64,000 bases of DNA, taken from positions 63,390 through 127,389 of the forward strand of contig VZSF01000119.1 of the NCBI GenBank assembly GCA_013398295.1. Direction: 5' to 3'. Below are positions 12,363 through 24,820 of the stretch, in pieces. Position 1 is the stretch's first letter. Each line of letters starts with the position of its first letter. This stretch comes from Chionis minor (Eukaryota; Chordata; Aves; Charadriiformes; Chionididae). Under the pieces are notes generated by a model. The model was not told the DNA's origin. It saw only the letters and a list, made by a program, of their open reading frames with translations, and did not search any database. The translations under genes and the position numbers were made by a program.

Positions 12363-15300
12363 ATACACTTTCTAAACTCTCTTAAGTTCTGTCCAAAAGG
12401 CTAAACTATGGAAAAACACTACAGAAAACCCATATCAATCACAATCTGCAATGGGGTACATCTGTACAAATATATGTCTATATTTGAGATGCTCACCTAG
12501 ACTTCTCAGTGGAAAGTGTTTCTCTAAGGTGTGATTCATTTCATCCTTAAATAAGTATCTAAAATGGATCAAATGAGACAGTCCTAGTACTAAGCGCGTT
12601 CATCTGTCCTCTGTTTACTCTAAAAAGACTCAGAATACGAGCTCGAAAGTGACTACTTTCCTTACCATGTAGTCTTAAGTTACTCTGTCCATAGGATTTC
12701 TATGATGTTAATTAAAACCAAAACTTTTTAGGTTTAAAAATAAAAATTAACTGGATTAATCTCCAGTGTTTGGAAACCCTTTTGCCAGAGATTTTCCCAT
12801 CTTGTTTGATGAAACCAAATGCTCTGTCTCTTCATCACTATCTTCTGGAACTGGGTCAGTTTCCTTCCTCCGAACCATGGTAATTCTTTCCCATGTCTTC
12901 CAACTCTGGGATCTCAGCTTGCTAACAAAGATCTTATTTGTGGGAGCTTTGCAATGTCTATCTCAACTTACCCATCCTTAAAATTATCAAGAGCATGTGA
13001 TGTTCAACCCAGCACTTGAAGAGCTCAACAGATTTACTGGGCCATCTCTGAACCAGCTCAAAAGTGTAAGAGCAACAGTGCGAAGTCCCAAGACATCTCT
13101 CAGATTTTTTAATAGGTTGAGCTCCATTAGCAGTGATAAATTTTGGTCTGCTTTATATAATTAATGTACCCTCCCTAGAGTGAAGTCCAAAGTCCAGTAT
13201 TATAATGTACTTATAGGAATTCCATTTGGAGCTGTCAATGGACTTTACACTAAAAGAATATTGCTCTTATTCACCAGTTGAAAAAATGAAAATAAGGGAA
13301 GTCTAAGTAATTCTAAGTAGTACTGCAGGTGAGGGATATAACAGACCTCTACTGACCTGCGTATCTCAGTCTACTGTTGAATACATACTTAGATTCACAT
13401 TCCATTCCTGAGAATATAACATCAGCCACAGGTCATCAGTACTCGCCTGCTGTCAAATCGTAAGATGCGGGGTGGAAACCAAACATTCATATAGACACAG
13501 TCTGTCTCACACGGGTGTAAACACCCTAACTCTGGAGATCAGACGCTACTGTGTGATAAAGATCTCCCTTTCAAGCCCTATGGGAATGGGATGACACTCA
13601 GCATTTCTAAGGGACCACCAGCACACTAGAGGACCAGACCCAAAGCCCAGAATCTCTCCTTATTTATGCTTATTAAGGCAGTAGTGTGGCATAAGCATAG
13701 AGTAGATAGCCCTGCTTTCCCGGGTCCCAAATATCTCATGGAAGAGGTAAAAAACATCATTGCTCTTGTATTCAGTCTCTAATGCACTGTATGAAAGTAC
13801 CCTACATTTCTAACTAGCTGAGTTCACCACATATTTTCTTGCTGAAGAGGGGGCCAAAAAGCCTCCAAAAAGCAGCACAACAAAAATAAATTTGAATTGG
13901 GTTGGTCTTCAGTATTATGTTAAAACTCCATATTTTTTATATTTCCAAAAGCACAGCTGAGCTACCCAACAGAGAACGTTCAATTTGCAACACATTACAC
14001 TACGTCTCCACAATCCGTCTGTCACGTTCACGCTTCATGTGATCTCACTCGTAGCGTCAGGATAGGGAAGACTTCAAACGACAGAAATTCACAGGAGGCA
14101 GATCATTGCAGGCAGGAAGGCAAAGACAGAGAGTGGTGTGAGGCAGGATGTTAGAGAGGAAAGAGTAATGCAAGGCTGTGTCAAATTAAAAAGACGTAGC
14201 TTATTTTGAGCTTTTACTCAGAAGCATCTTTTTACAGTCGTAGGAAGAGAACATTCCCTTGGGAACAGTGATGCTCTCTTCTTCCACTGCAATAGCAGAG
14301 TTGCTTTGGGTTAAGTGTCAGGCAAAACATTCCAGTAAGTGATAAACAGAAAGATCTGCTCAGGAAAAACAGTGAAGCTATCCAGGTGAGAAATGGAGAG
14401 AACGTAAGCAGGGATAGGAAGCCCAAAGCGAGGCATGTAGATCCACGGTAAGAAACCTGAATAAGCACCAGGATTTTCAGAAGCACTGTCTGTCTGTACC
14501 TCCCTGCTGTTCATAGACTTAACAGGATTTCCAATTCTCTCTCCTGTGGGCTGATCATTCTTGTTGGCGTGAGACATTCATATATTTGTCGCACTGACTG
14601 TCTGTACCTGCTTGGAGAGAAGCCAGCCCTGTACCAAAGTAGGGCAGCAATATTAATGCAATTGTAGGTACCAGCTAAGAAGCATTCTGGCCTACACAGT
14701 AGCATACCAGCTTAACTAAATGCCTCCTCCTGAGCCAGGTTGTGTCTGGATAGCTCAAATTGTGAGTAAAAAGTATGCACGACTGCTTGCATGCATGCAG
14801 GTACGTTGTTGTTATGGGGACCTCATGCCCAGCACCTTTTCCAACAGTGTCCCTGTGGTGCACGTAGCTTGAATCCTCCTCAGCCTTCTGGCCACTTAGG
14901 TGTATTTCCTTGGAGACAACCACACCCTGTACCAGGGCTGTAAGTCTTTGGTTTCTAGTTAGATTTTTCAGGGAAAATAGGACAGGTAAACAAAATGCAC
15001 AAGTCTTCCTGAGGAATTTCTTAACCACATGCTCAAAAATGACAAGAGTTCTTTTTCCCCTATTGCATTTTACAAGACTGGAGCTTTCCACAGAAGTCTC
15101 AAAATGTCACAAATGACACAAAAAATTTATAAACAGTCATCACGAGCAAGAAACGCTTAAGCATATCCAGTCCCAGCCTGGATCGCTGTGCAAAAGCTGC
15201 AGCATGTATGGGCAGCTGCACTTCCCCCAGGAATTCAGGGAAGACACCTTTCTGTCCTCTTTCAGAGACTGCACGAGCTGTGCCGTGCAGCTACCAGTGA

Positions 15301-18300
15301 AGCCGTCCACCATAGCCCAAGTTTAATCAGTTTTTGAGAGCTCTCATGGGTATGTAATGGGACCTTTTATTTCCCTTGCCTTTCAAAGGAAGCATGAAAT
15401 CAGTAGGCACTTGCTGTGCTTGTATCAGGGGATCATTGCAAGGAAATGGAAAGGGTCAGCGCATTTGGAACTACTGCCATCACTCTCTGAGCATTTTGCT
15501 TAGCCGGAGACATCTGAGGGTCTGAACTTGAACAAGTACTCTGAAATTCAATGTTGCTCAACACCAGCAAAAGGTCTATAGATGAATATTTTTACTAACC
15601 ACAAAACTTCATTCCTGGTAGCAAAAGTATGTAATACCCTCTATAAAGCGTGACACTTTTACATTATGTAAAATTCCAATATTTACAGGGTTCCTATGCA
15701 GCATGGGGCTGTATAAACGATTCCTTGTTTTGCTAAGGATATTATTACACTGTGTACACAACACAGTAGGGCTGAAGCTAGTTCAAAACTACTGTGCATG
15801 GGTTTCTTTTTTCCTTCCTGACTTAAAAATCTATATAAATTGTAATTTGTTGATAAAAAAAAAAGCCTGCAAATTATTATCTATCCTTCTTAGAAGGATA
15901 ATTAATTACCTGTTTTTTTTCCTTGAGGAAAAAAGAAAAAATTGTTGTCTATTGTTTCTTTGTTTGTTTTGGAATTTGTTCTCTTGAAATGATCTAAGGC
16001 ATAATATTTTTTCAGGTTAGTTTTGGAGTAAGAGAGGCCAAGCTGCTAACCAAAATAAAAAGCAAAGGGGTTGTCTAGTTTGTAGCCTGAAATGGGCAGA
16101 GGAAAGTATTTGCTTTTTGATTTGTCCAGAAGGCTTTTTGTGAAGGAGAGAGTGTGAGAAGCAGAATGTTGGGTGGCATTTTGTTTGGGTTTTTTTTAAG
16201 ACAGTACATATCTTAGAGAATTTTTTCAAGTTACAGCATTACTCTTTTCAATATTTTATTATTTGGAGTTTCAAGGCCAAAGCCCAGAAGAAAAGCAGCT
16301 TGAAAGCTATCCTCATGGAGCACTTTCATATTGTAAACTTCCTTCATAGCAAAGTTATATTAACACCTTTTCCATTGGGTCAATCCATGACAAAAAAATG
16401 TGGGATTTTTTTAGCAAAATAGCTAGTGTGCTAAAACACTATTCAGGACTTTGTATTTTATTTGATGGTGAGCAAGGCTAGTTTTGCTGCTTTTATCTGG
16501 CTATTTAGTGGACATTAAGTGCCATGACTTCACACTTAAGATTTTACAGTAAGATGTCGGTCATAGGTCAGCAATCTGATGGCCATAATTGCTTGAAAAA
16601 CTGGATGATGGAAAGAGGGTTTAGGGACATGTTCTTTTCCATGCAAATACGTGTCTTGAACATACTGGCCTCCAAGTTTATGTGCCACTTTTTCCTGTGT
16701 CCTGATGTTGACAATTACAGTATACTAGGCACCACTCACACAGAATAGAAGAATAATAATTATTCATTATCCCAATGAGCTCAGAAAGGCAAAAGAGGAG
16801 CAACAAACAGGTGAAAAGAGAACTTCTGACAGGAACTGGCTTTCAGGAACGATTTGGCACTTTTCTAAAATATTTTGTTAAAAATATATTCTTTCAGTTA
16901 CTGTGGGATAACTGCACAAGGCAGCACTGTATGAAGCAATTTTCTTTTCTTCTAAGAGAAGCAAGTTATAGAAGGGGAGGTAATATATTCTTACACACCT
17001 TACTTCCCCTAAATCTCCATACCATCACTGTTAGAAAAACACTAGATATATTGTTTTAAGTGAAACACTGGTGTGTTAAAATATTAAATAACTTTGTTAT
17101 GAATTTTTGGAACAGGACACTGAAACTTTTACATGACAGCCAGACAGCTCTTCCTCAAAAATTAAATGAGAGATATTGTGGCATTGCAGACTCTTGGAGT
17201 AGAAAACAAAGAACCAGCTCAGGATAGCCAGGAAATAACGAGGCAAGAAAAAGATTTTAGAGAGAAACTCCTGGCTTCTGAAAAATCATATGGGGGGAAA
17301 AAAAGAAGAAAGAGATTATAAAACTTGGATCAGCTTTTCTGAAGGACTAATGGGCTATAAGGTAGCTACCATAAAAGTATGTAAAAGCTGGGTTAGGAAC
17401 AGATTATACCGAAGTAAAGGAAATTTTTCTGAAAGGATTCAGTCTTTAGTATTTCAACTTCACATAATCTCAAAAAATCCAATGGATTAGATGGATTCAG
17501 TACTTGTATAAACAAACTCTGGTAAATAATACTCAAATAAACATCCTGAGGATTTTTTTTTCTTATTAAGCTGTGGTGCACGAAACACCTTAACTGCGTT
17601 AGGCTGTGGCTAAATCCACCACATCATCACTGCAGAGGAGTCAAGTCTCCCTTTTGCAACAAGTCAGAAGGGTTTCAGCATGAGAGCGAAATTCTGGACT
17701 AGTGTAGAAAAAGGTGGTGTTCAAACACATGTAGATATGTGTGCATATCTATATCTAACTTTAACAGCTGAAAAAGATGTTTTTTCATTTAAGTTTTAAT
17801 TGTGCAAATTTTATCTTATTTTCCATTCCAGTCAGATTAGGGCAATAGAAGATTCCATTCAGAACAGCAAATGCAAACCTTTGGCTTCTAATAAAGCAGA
17901 CCGGTTTAAGTTCACAGCTTTTGTTTAAGCAGGTCTTTGAAAGTATTTATAGTCAGTAAACTATCACCTCTGTAAAAAACATTTTGGAAAGCAAATACAG
18001 TGACCTTATACCCCATCAGATGGCTCTGTTTCAGAATGGGCAGCTCATCTATCCATGCCATGCATAAATTTCCCACTGCTTTAATTCATGCTGCGGGTTC
18101 AAACTATACTGAGCACCTACAAGGATGAGCACGGAAGGCAGCAATCCATCAGTCATGCCTCCAGAGAACAGCAGGAAAAACTCACTTTGCACTGGGTTGC
18201 CTCTGCCTCCAGTCCCAGGGAACAGAGCCCACCAGCTCTGTGCCCATTAGTTCCCGGCCCTCATCTCTGCATCTTCATGACCTGCACCAACCATTCATTA

Positions 18301-20397
18301 GCCTCTGAATTTGCAGTGCTCTTAAGTGGGTTCAGTGCTCATTGCCCTCTCTCCCCTTTCTACACAGTTAGAGTAATATGGCAGGAATTTTACCATCCAA
18401 CAGTTCTGCACATCATAACTCATGGATCATTTTTGGCTCCAGGTCATCAAGGCAGTAGGCAGTACATAGATCCTTTCATTTAATATTACTCCCCCTCCCC
18501 CTTAAGTAAATCTACCCAGGTCTCATGTAACATTGAATATGTGCAGAGAAAAAGAATAAGAAAAAACTAGCTTCCTAGGCACACTAGGGTATGGCAGCAG
18601 AGCTTTGGAAATTACAATATAGCTCGGACAGCTATTCCACATCATTGTGTGGGACAAGCCCTCCTTGAGATTCTTTAACCTCTACTAAAACAGTCTTTCA
18701 CCATATTCTTGAACTGGGTAACCAGTTCTCCGTTTCTTTTATCAATGACATTTTTTTTATTTTGGTCCTTTCTTATTACTCATGACAATGCTAAAATTAG
18801 GTGTTTTACACTAAACACCCTCATTTCACCACAAACCAGGTATGGCAGACACAACCTCAGTGTAAGATACACTACTATTATGGTGCTTTTTCACCTACCC
18901 TAAACCTGCTTGAGAGGATATTAGAGTAGACGGCATACATTTAAGGTTTTGTGGACTTTTCTAACTTGAGTTTGAAAAAAAGCAACCGATGTCCCCGTCT
19001 CATCTTGCACAGGTAGCCTAGTGAAGCTTGATGATACACTCATGTTTCAGCTGGTGCTATGAATTCTTTAAATCTGACAGTTTTGCTATGTTGTTCTATT
19101 TCCCCTTCTCCTCCTGGATGGAAATTCACCATAGCTTGAGGGCAAATGAATGAAGTGTTCTCTTCTTCCCAGATCAACATCTCTAAATGTAGAGGACTCA
19201 GCGCCAATCGTCTTCCGCAATTAACTCAGACATCAGATACATTTCTACACTATGTGTTTCTAGAAGTTTATCAAGAGGGAGCCATGACTCACTTTTAGAC
19301 ACTACCTATATGCATTCTGTACTTCCTTCTGTCTCTTTATTGAACATCGAGCAGTATATGCTAATATCAAACATTTACTATTTTCTTCAACTTGCATCCC
19401 AAAAACATAAGAAGGGCCAATATAGCAGAGACCACTACCCATTACCACATATAGTTCTTCTTCCACAGGGCCTTCATGCTTAACCTATTAGAAAGACTAA
19501 GAATGTTCACTTGAGCTGTTGTTCAACGCTCTTTTTTTTCAACACATGTTGAACAATGCTCTCTACAAATGCATTCCCATTAATCTGGTATGCCTAATGA
19601 CATCTTCCCTGTCCACACAACCTCCTTCAACTTCATCTAAGCCCCTTTTCATTTTTATCTTTTATGCTGCAACTACAATACAGTTGATGACCATAGCAGT
19701 AGGTGTCCGAGCCAAAGTCCATTACAGTCTATTGAGTTTTTCCATTGACTAGACTTTGGACTTCATGCTTCAATTCTCTGTACTTTACAATTAAGAAGTT
19801 AATTAAATAATCCTAAACACAAATAAAAGCTGTATCCAGGCAACATATGAATTGACATTAGTTAGTACGTCCCACACGTTACTTGTAAAATGTGCTCTTT
19901 ATTTGTCTACTTCAGGGCAATTAGTTAGCATGTCTGAGAATGCCAGATGATAGTTTAGTAATCTGAGACTGAGAGCATGAGAAAGGAAATTGGTGGCTAA
20001 CCAAATAACCGTCATCATGTTTTTTAATACACTATGATAAAGTTGTATTTAGGTCTCACAACAGAAATTGTCTTGTTGAGCTTTACAACACATGTAAACC
20101 CGGAAATTAAAACAAGGGACAATAAGAATATGGCCTGAAATAATGATTTCACTTTACTCTTAAAAACAGGAGTTGGAGCTAATGTCACATTATGGTATGT
20201 TCTACAGGAAAAGTCAATACGGAGAAGAAAAGAATTTAACCTTATAGAACATCTGTCTTCCTGCCTCTCTAGGGTTTCTGATGCTCATCACTCTGGTATG
20301 TGACTTCAGCTGGAACAAAAAGCATTCCCTGTTTTGAAGATCATAAAAGCCTTGATGGACTACATACGAGTAATTCCAGGTTCTTATTAAAAACAGC

Positions 20398-20420
20398 TTT
20401 TTTTTAAAAAAAAAAAAAAA
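20398..20420. repeat. T8-A15 homopolymer junction
   Basis: Eight T residues are followed at once by fifteen A residues, giving a short self-complementary poly-T/poly-A junction. No retrotransposon body was recognised beside it. Confidence 0.85.
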
Positions 20421-21688
20421 GAAAGAAGAAAAATTACAACAATCCCTTACTGTTCTCTATCATTCCTCATGAGAACGCATCTTTCTATACTATTTCCTGC
20501 AAAAGAAAGTGTGAGGTATTTCTTGTTCTTGGTGTCATCAAACAATTATAGAATGATGACAACAAAAACAGTGAGGCATCCAGTTTGAAATGCAAGCATG
20601 GAAACTTTCCTGTCCTATCATAAGAAGATCTTAAGTAATTAAGGTCTTAAAGAACTATGGCTCCAAACTAAATAACCTTATTCCTTCATCACTGCCACAT
20701 AGTTGCAACACACTGAGAGCCACTTTCACATTTACACACAAAAAAATCTGAATGCTCCTTACTAATAGCAGGACATACTACTCGAAAAAAAAAATTAACA
20801 AAAGCAAGCAGCATACAAAGACAATCTTAAATGCTATAAATCATCTCCCAGAGAAGTCCAACAAGTCCGAGATGCAGAGGAGTAGCTGAAAAGTGGACAA
20901 CAGCCAGCAAAGAGAGGGAAGATAAGAAGCGGTATTTCAGCAAATAATACTAGCCAATTACGTACAGAGATGATGTGAAAGAGCTGTTTTAAAAATGCTG
21001 CCAGTTTGTATAAAAGAAAAAGATTAAATAAAGTTGTTTCCCTGTGTCTCTGCTCTAAGTAAGCTTTGCACACAATACTAACAGTGTTTTTTGCCGCCTT
21101 GACATATGTATTTAATACATCTATAAGAGTACAGAATTATCTGTTAACTTTTTAATATTTCTGTATTTAATATTTTTTATTTTAATTCAAGACACATCAA
21201 TCTCTGTTAAACAAAGGATGAGTTAATAATGGCTCCTAGGAATGAAATGAATCTTATGTCTTAAATGTCTCAGCTGACACCCAGTGCAGATAGTGAGAGC
21301 AGATTCTTAGTACAGAGTTACCTCCAGGTGCCGTACAAACTGAACACTGAAATTTTGCTACTCGACATTTTAGGTGCAGTTGTCAGGATCTGAAATTCTT
21401 AACAAAAGTATTGGTGCCATTTTAAAAAAAATAATCATAATTCTCATGCATGATCACATGTTGCAGTAAACCCATGTGATCAACCGAGGGCAAACAAACC
21501 ACTTTAAAAATAATAAATGTGATGAATAATTCATGACTTAGGTACCAAAGCAGTAAAACTACTAGAATATTTGAAATCTATGAATATAAGAAAAACACAG
21601 CAGAAACTGAAAGGACAATGAACTGTTCACTACAAGACAACCAGAACCTCCTCTAAATAAAAGACTGCAGTTGCCAGAATTTTCTTTC

Positions 21689-21701
21689 TTTTTTTTTTTT
21701 T
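21689..21701. repeat. T13 homopolymer in a pyrimidine tract
   Basis: A pyrimidine tract containing thirteen consecutive T and then CCCC. It could resemble a splice-acceptor polypyrimidine tract, but no convincing exon follows. Confidence 0.8.
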
Positions 21702-22100
21702 CCCCACCCAGTTGGTAGAAGAGAAGGAGGATCACTGTTGGGAGGTTTTAGCTGACATTATTCCACAAGTTGACCTATGAAGCATGTCAAGTAATCCAAT
21801 ACACCTGAAGTTACAGCTTACTTATTCCACCAGGAACAGAAATATATTGCTTTGTAGGGTTCCACAGGGTCCCTCAGCAGCTCCATTTTTGCAGGCCTAT
21901 GAGTCCTGAGATACATCTGTAGTAAACATTAACTGGCTCCAGACAAGAAATCTGTACCATCAACTTATGGCAATGCTGAACCCAATTAAACACATTATGC
22001 TGAGATGAATGCTAAACCATGCTATATGCTTTCCGGTTTAAAAAAAAACAAACCAAACCAGAACAGGTTTTGCTTACATAGGGTCACCTCAAAGCATGAG

Positions 22101-22118
22101 AAAAAAAAAAAAAAAAAA
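22101..22118. repeat. A18 homopolymer
   Basis: Eighteen consecutive A residues in AT-rich DNA. It could be the worn tail of a retroposed sequence, but no body was recognised upstream. Confidence 0.85.
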
Positions 22119-23002
22119 TCTATCTGTTCTTCACCAGATAAATATGTTCTTGTTTGCCTTATCTGTCTTAGCCAATAGTCAGTAAGCAAGACTCACTCTT
22201 TTATTTATGCAAATAAAGATTTAAGCCATGATTGGTGCACATCCAAGGTGCTCCTGCTGTAGCCCTTTGGTTGAGTGTGGTGTGTGCCTGCTGGCTCCAA
22301 TGTTAGACATGAAACCAAGCTGCAATGCAAGACCATTTGGACCCACCTTAGTATTTTTAAGGTCCCTACCAAATTATTTCCATCAACAGAGGTCAGTTTG
22401 ACTACAGAATTTTCTTGCAAAGTAGTTTTAATTCCTTAATTCATTGCTATTCACATTACTATTTCTTTTCCATCTCTCTAGCCCAGGGAAGTGAAATTAA
22501 GTGCAGTAAATTAACCTTAATATTAACATAAATTTCTTACTTTTTTAAAAAGCTCTGCTACATATTCCCAACATCAGTCAATCACTCCGAGTGTTGTAGA
22601 AAATTTAAAGTAATATCTCTGTGAGCCAAGGTGCATTAAAATAAGATTTCAAAATGACTTAAAGTTCTTCCCATATCAACAGTCATTTAAGTGAGGGGGG
22701 TATCAGGTAGGAAATATGACACATTACACATATAGACATCCAACTGGCCCAAGTATTAAGACATCTGGAACTGTCTAGTTTGTTCACATTATATTTATAC
22801 ACTGAATCAAAATTTATGTTCCATATTACTTTGTTGCTGTTCCTGTTAATGAACATACAAATATATTTCTAGTTTGTTTTTATTTAAAAAAATAATAGTA
22901 AAAATAGTGTGATTTTTCATAGTAAGTTGTATTTTCCTCATACTGGAACAATGAATCAGATTCTGGGTTTGGTTTTTAGACATAAGTACATAAGTCTTAC
23001 AT

Positions 23003-23771
23003 AAGTTCCACAAGGCCAAATTCAAGGTTCTGCACATGGGCCATGGCAATTCCAAGCGCAAATACAGGCTAGACAGAGAACAGATTGAGAGCAGCCCTTA
23101 GGAGAAGGGCTTGGGGGTTTTGGTGGACGAGAAGCTCAACAGGAGCCGGCAATATGCCCTCACAGCCCAGAAAGCCAACTGCATCCTGGGCTGCATCGAA
23201 AGAAGTGTGGCTAGCAGGTTGAGGGAGTTGATTCTGACCCTCTACTCATCTCTTATGTGACTTCACCTGGAATACAGTTTCCAGCTCTGCCCCCAACATA
23301 AGAAGGACATGGACCTGTTGGAGCGAGTCCAGAGGAAGACCACAAAGATGATCAGAGGGCTGGAGCATGTCTCCTATGAGGACAGGCTGAGAGAGTTGGG
23401 GTCATTCAGCCTGGAGAAGAGGAGGCTCAGGGAGACCTTGGGGCAGCCTTCCAGTATCTGAAAGGGGGCCTACGAGAAAGCTGTGGAGGGACTTTTTACA
23501 AGGTCATGTAGTGATAGGACAAGGGGTAATGGTTTCAAACTGGAATAGGGGAGATTTAGATTAGATTTCAGGAAGAAATTTTTCACTGCAAGGGAGGTGA
23601 GGCAGTGGAACAGGTTGTCCAGGGAAGTTGTAGAGGCCCCATCCCTGGAAGCGTACAAGGTTGGATGGGGCTTTGGGCAACCTCACCTAGTGGGAGGTGT
23701 CCTTACCCATGGCAGGGGGGTTGGAACTACATGATCTTTAAGGTCCCTTCCAACCTAAACCATTCTATGAT
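23003..23771 (+). mobile_element. 5'-truncated CR1 LINE, 3' end (dead copy)
   Basis: This is the 3' part of a CR1 (chicken repeat 1) non-LTR retrotransposon, carrying the C-terminal end of the reverse transcriptase open reading frame plus the 3' untranslated tail. Family landmarks in order are: an FHKAKFKVLHMG-like segment at the 5' edge; 'IESSP' near 23088; a GVLVDEKLN-like segment near 23113-23145; 'NCILGCIERSVASR' near 23178-23220; '[17 protein letters not shown]' near 23317-23370; and 'YEDRLRELG' near 23372-23400. The 3' end has the diagnostic 'aaggtcccttccaaccta' block at about 23740-23757, ending in 'cattctatga'. An in-frame TGA near 23257 and later frameshifts make it non-functional. 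CR1 copies are typically 5'-truncated on insertion and lack a poly-A tail, and both hold here. No clear target-site duplication was seen. It dates the window as avian or close sauropsid. Confidence 0.94.
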
Positions 23772-24799
23772 AAAAGAATAGCTTGTTTAACCATTCAAAA
23801 TCCAAACACAGCTTACTGTAAATACTCTAACAGTTGCAATCACTAGCCAGGAATTGAACAACAAGGTATTTTGTTTGCTTGCATGTTTAAGGGAGGCTTC
23901 AGTAACGCCCCAGTAAGTGCAACCAGAGCTTCTGATGAGACAAGTTAAAAGGATTTCATTTGCCCCTGGTCAGCACACAAAGTGGCTCTTCCACCCCAAC
24001 CTTCCCATAGTTCAGCACAGAACTCGTCAAGAGCTTACATAAGGCATGATCTAAATCATTTTTATACTGTGACTGATGTTACAGTAATAAACTAATGGGG
24101 GAATTCCATCTGACCTCTAGCAATGCCAGGAAACAGCAGGATTGCAATCCCTTCTTCTCTGCCCGCGACTCGGGTAGGGAACTTAGACTGGAACTCTGAG
24201 TGACTGCATCTCCCATGATATTTCTCAAGTCTGTGGCTACTCATGTCCATGGTATCATAACTCACTGTAAAGGAATTAATGACAATTTGCACTAGCCTAG
24301 CTTTTTGTGTATAGTTCTTATCTACCACTGTTTTCTGAGGTAGTCATTTGCTTCTCAAGTAAACATTTAATTACAGAATATTTTCTTATTTTTGCTTTTT
24401 TGGCTATTAATAGATTTTATATTTTGCATCTTTTTCCTTTGTTGCATTGAATGTTAAAACTACAATTGTTCAAGCCTTAGCCATTTCAGGAAAGAGTTGC
24501 TTTTTTTGGTTTATTTTGGCATTTTATTTTCACCACAGCCCAAAGTCACGGACACAGAAAGAGTGGCTCATAGCATACTAAATGTTAACCTCACAGTCTT
24601 AGCTTCACACTAATAGAAAACAAAAATAAATCTGTTAAACCTGTCAGGTTTACAATCTGGAAATGTTAATGGTTGATATGGAACATAGAGCATTTTATTG
24701 GAAATGAATTGCACTTGAGGAATGTAAGACATCTCTGATCATGGAAAAAATGCTTCTTAGAATGGAGGCAATAGACTTTCAATTGAGCAAAATAAGCAC

Positions 24800-24820
24800 T
24801 TTTTTTTTTTTAAAAAAAAA
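24800..24820. repeat. T12-A9 homopolymer junction
   Basis: Twelve T followed directly by nine A, forming a self-complementary run. It is probably slippage-generated. Confidence 0.85.

Larger units (their letters stand above)
11961..23002. other. AT-rich non-coding DNA, no gene recognised
   Basis: About 11 kb without a recognisable exon, RNA gene or clear transposon. It includes a perfect 10-base-arm palindrome at 12340-12362, a T8-A15 junction at 20398-20420, a T13 run at 21689-21701 and an A18 run at 22101-22118. The longest open frames (138 codons at 14675-15091 minus, 131 codons at 18088-18483 plus) show no known motif. Confidence 0.6.

Noticed and set aside
14675..15091. 138-codon minus-strand open frame
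   Set aside because: No recognisable motif, and no supporting splice or promoter context.
18088..18483. 131-codon plus-strand open frame
   Set aside because: Peptide composition looks random, with no domain, and flanking sequence gives no exon signals of note.
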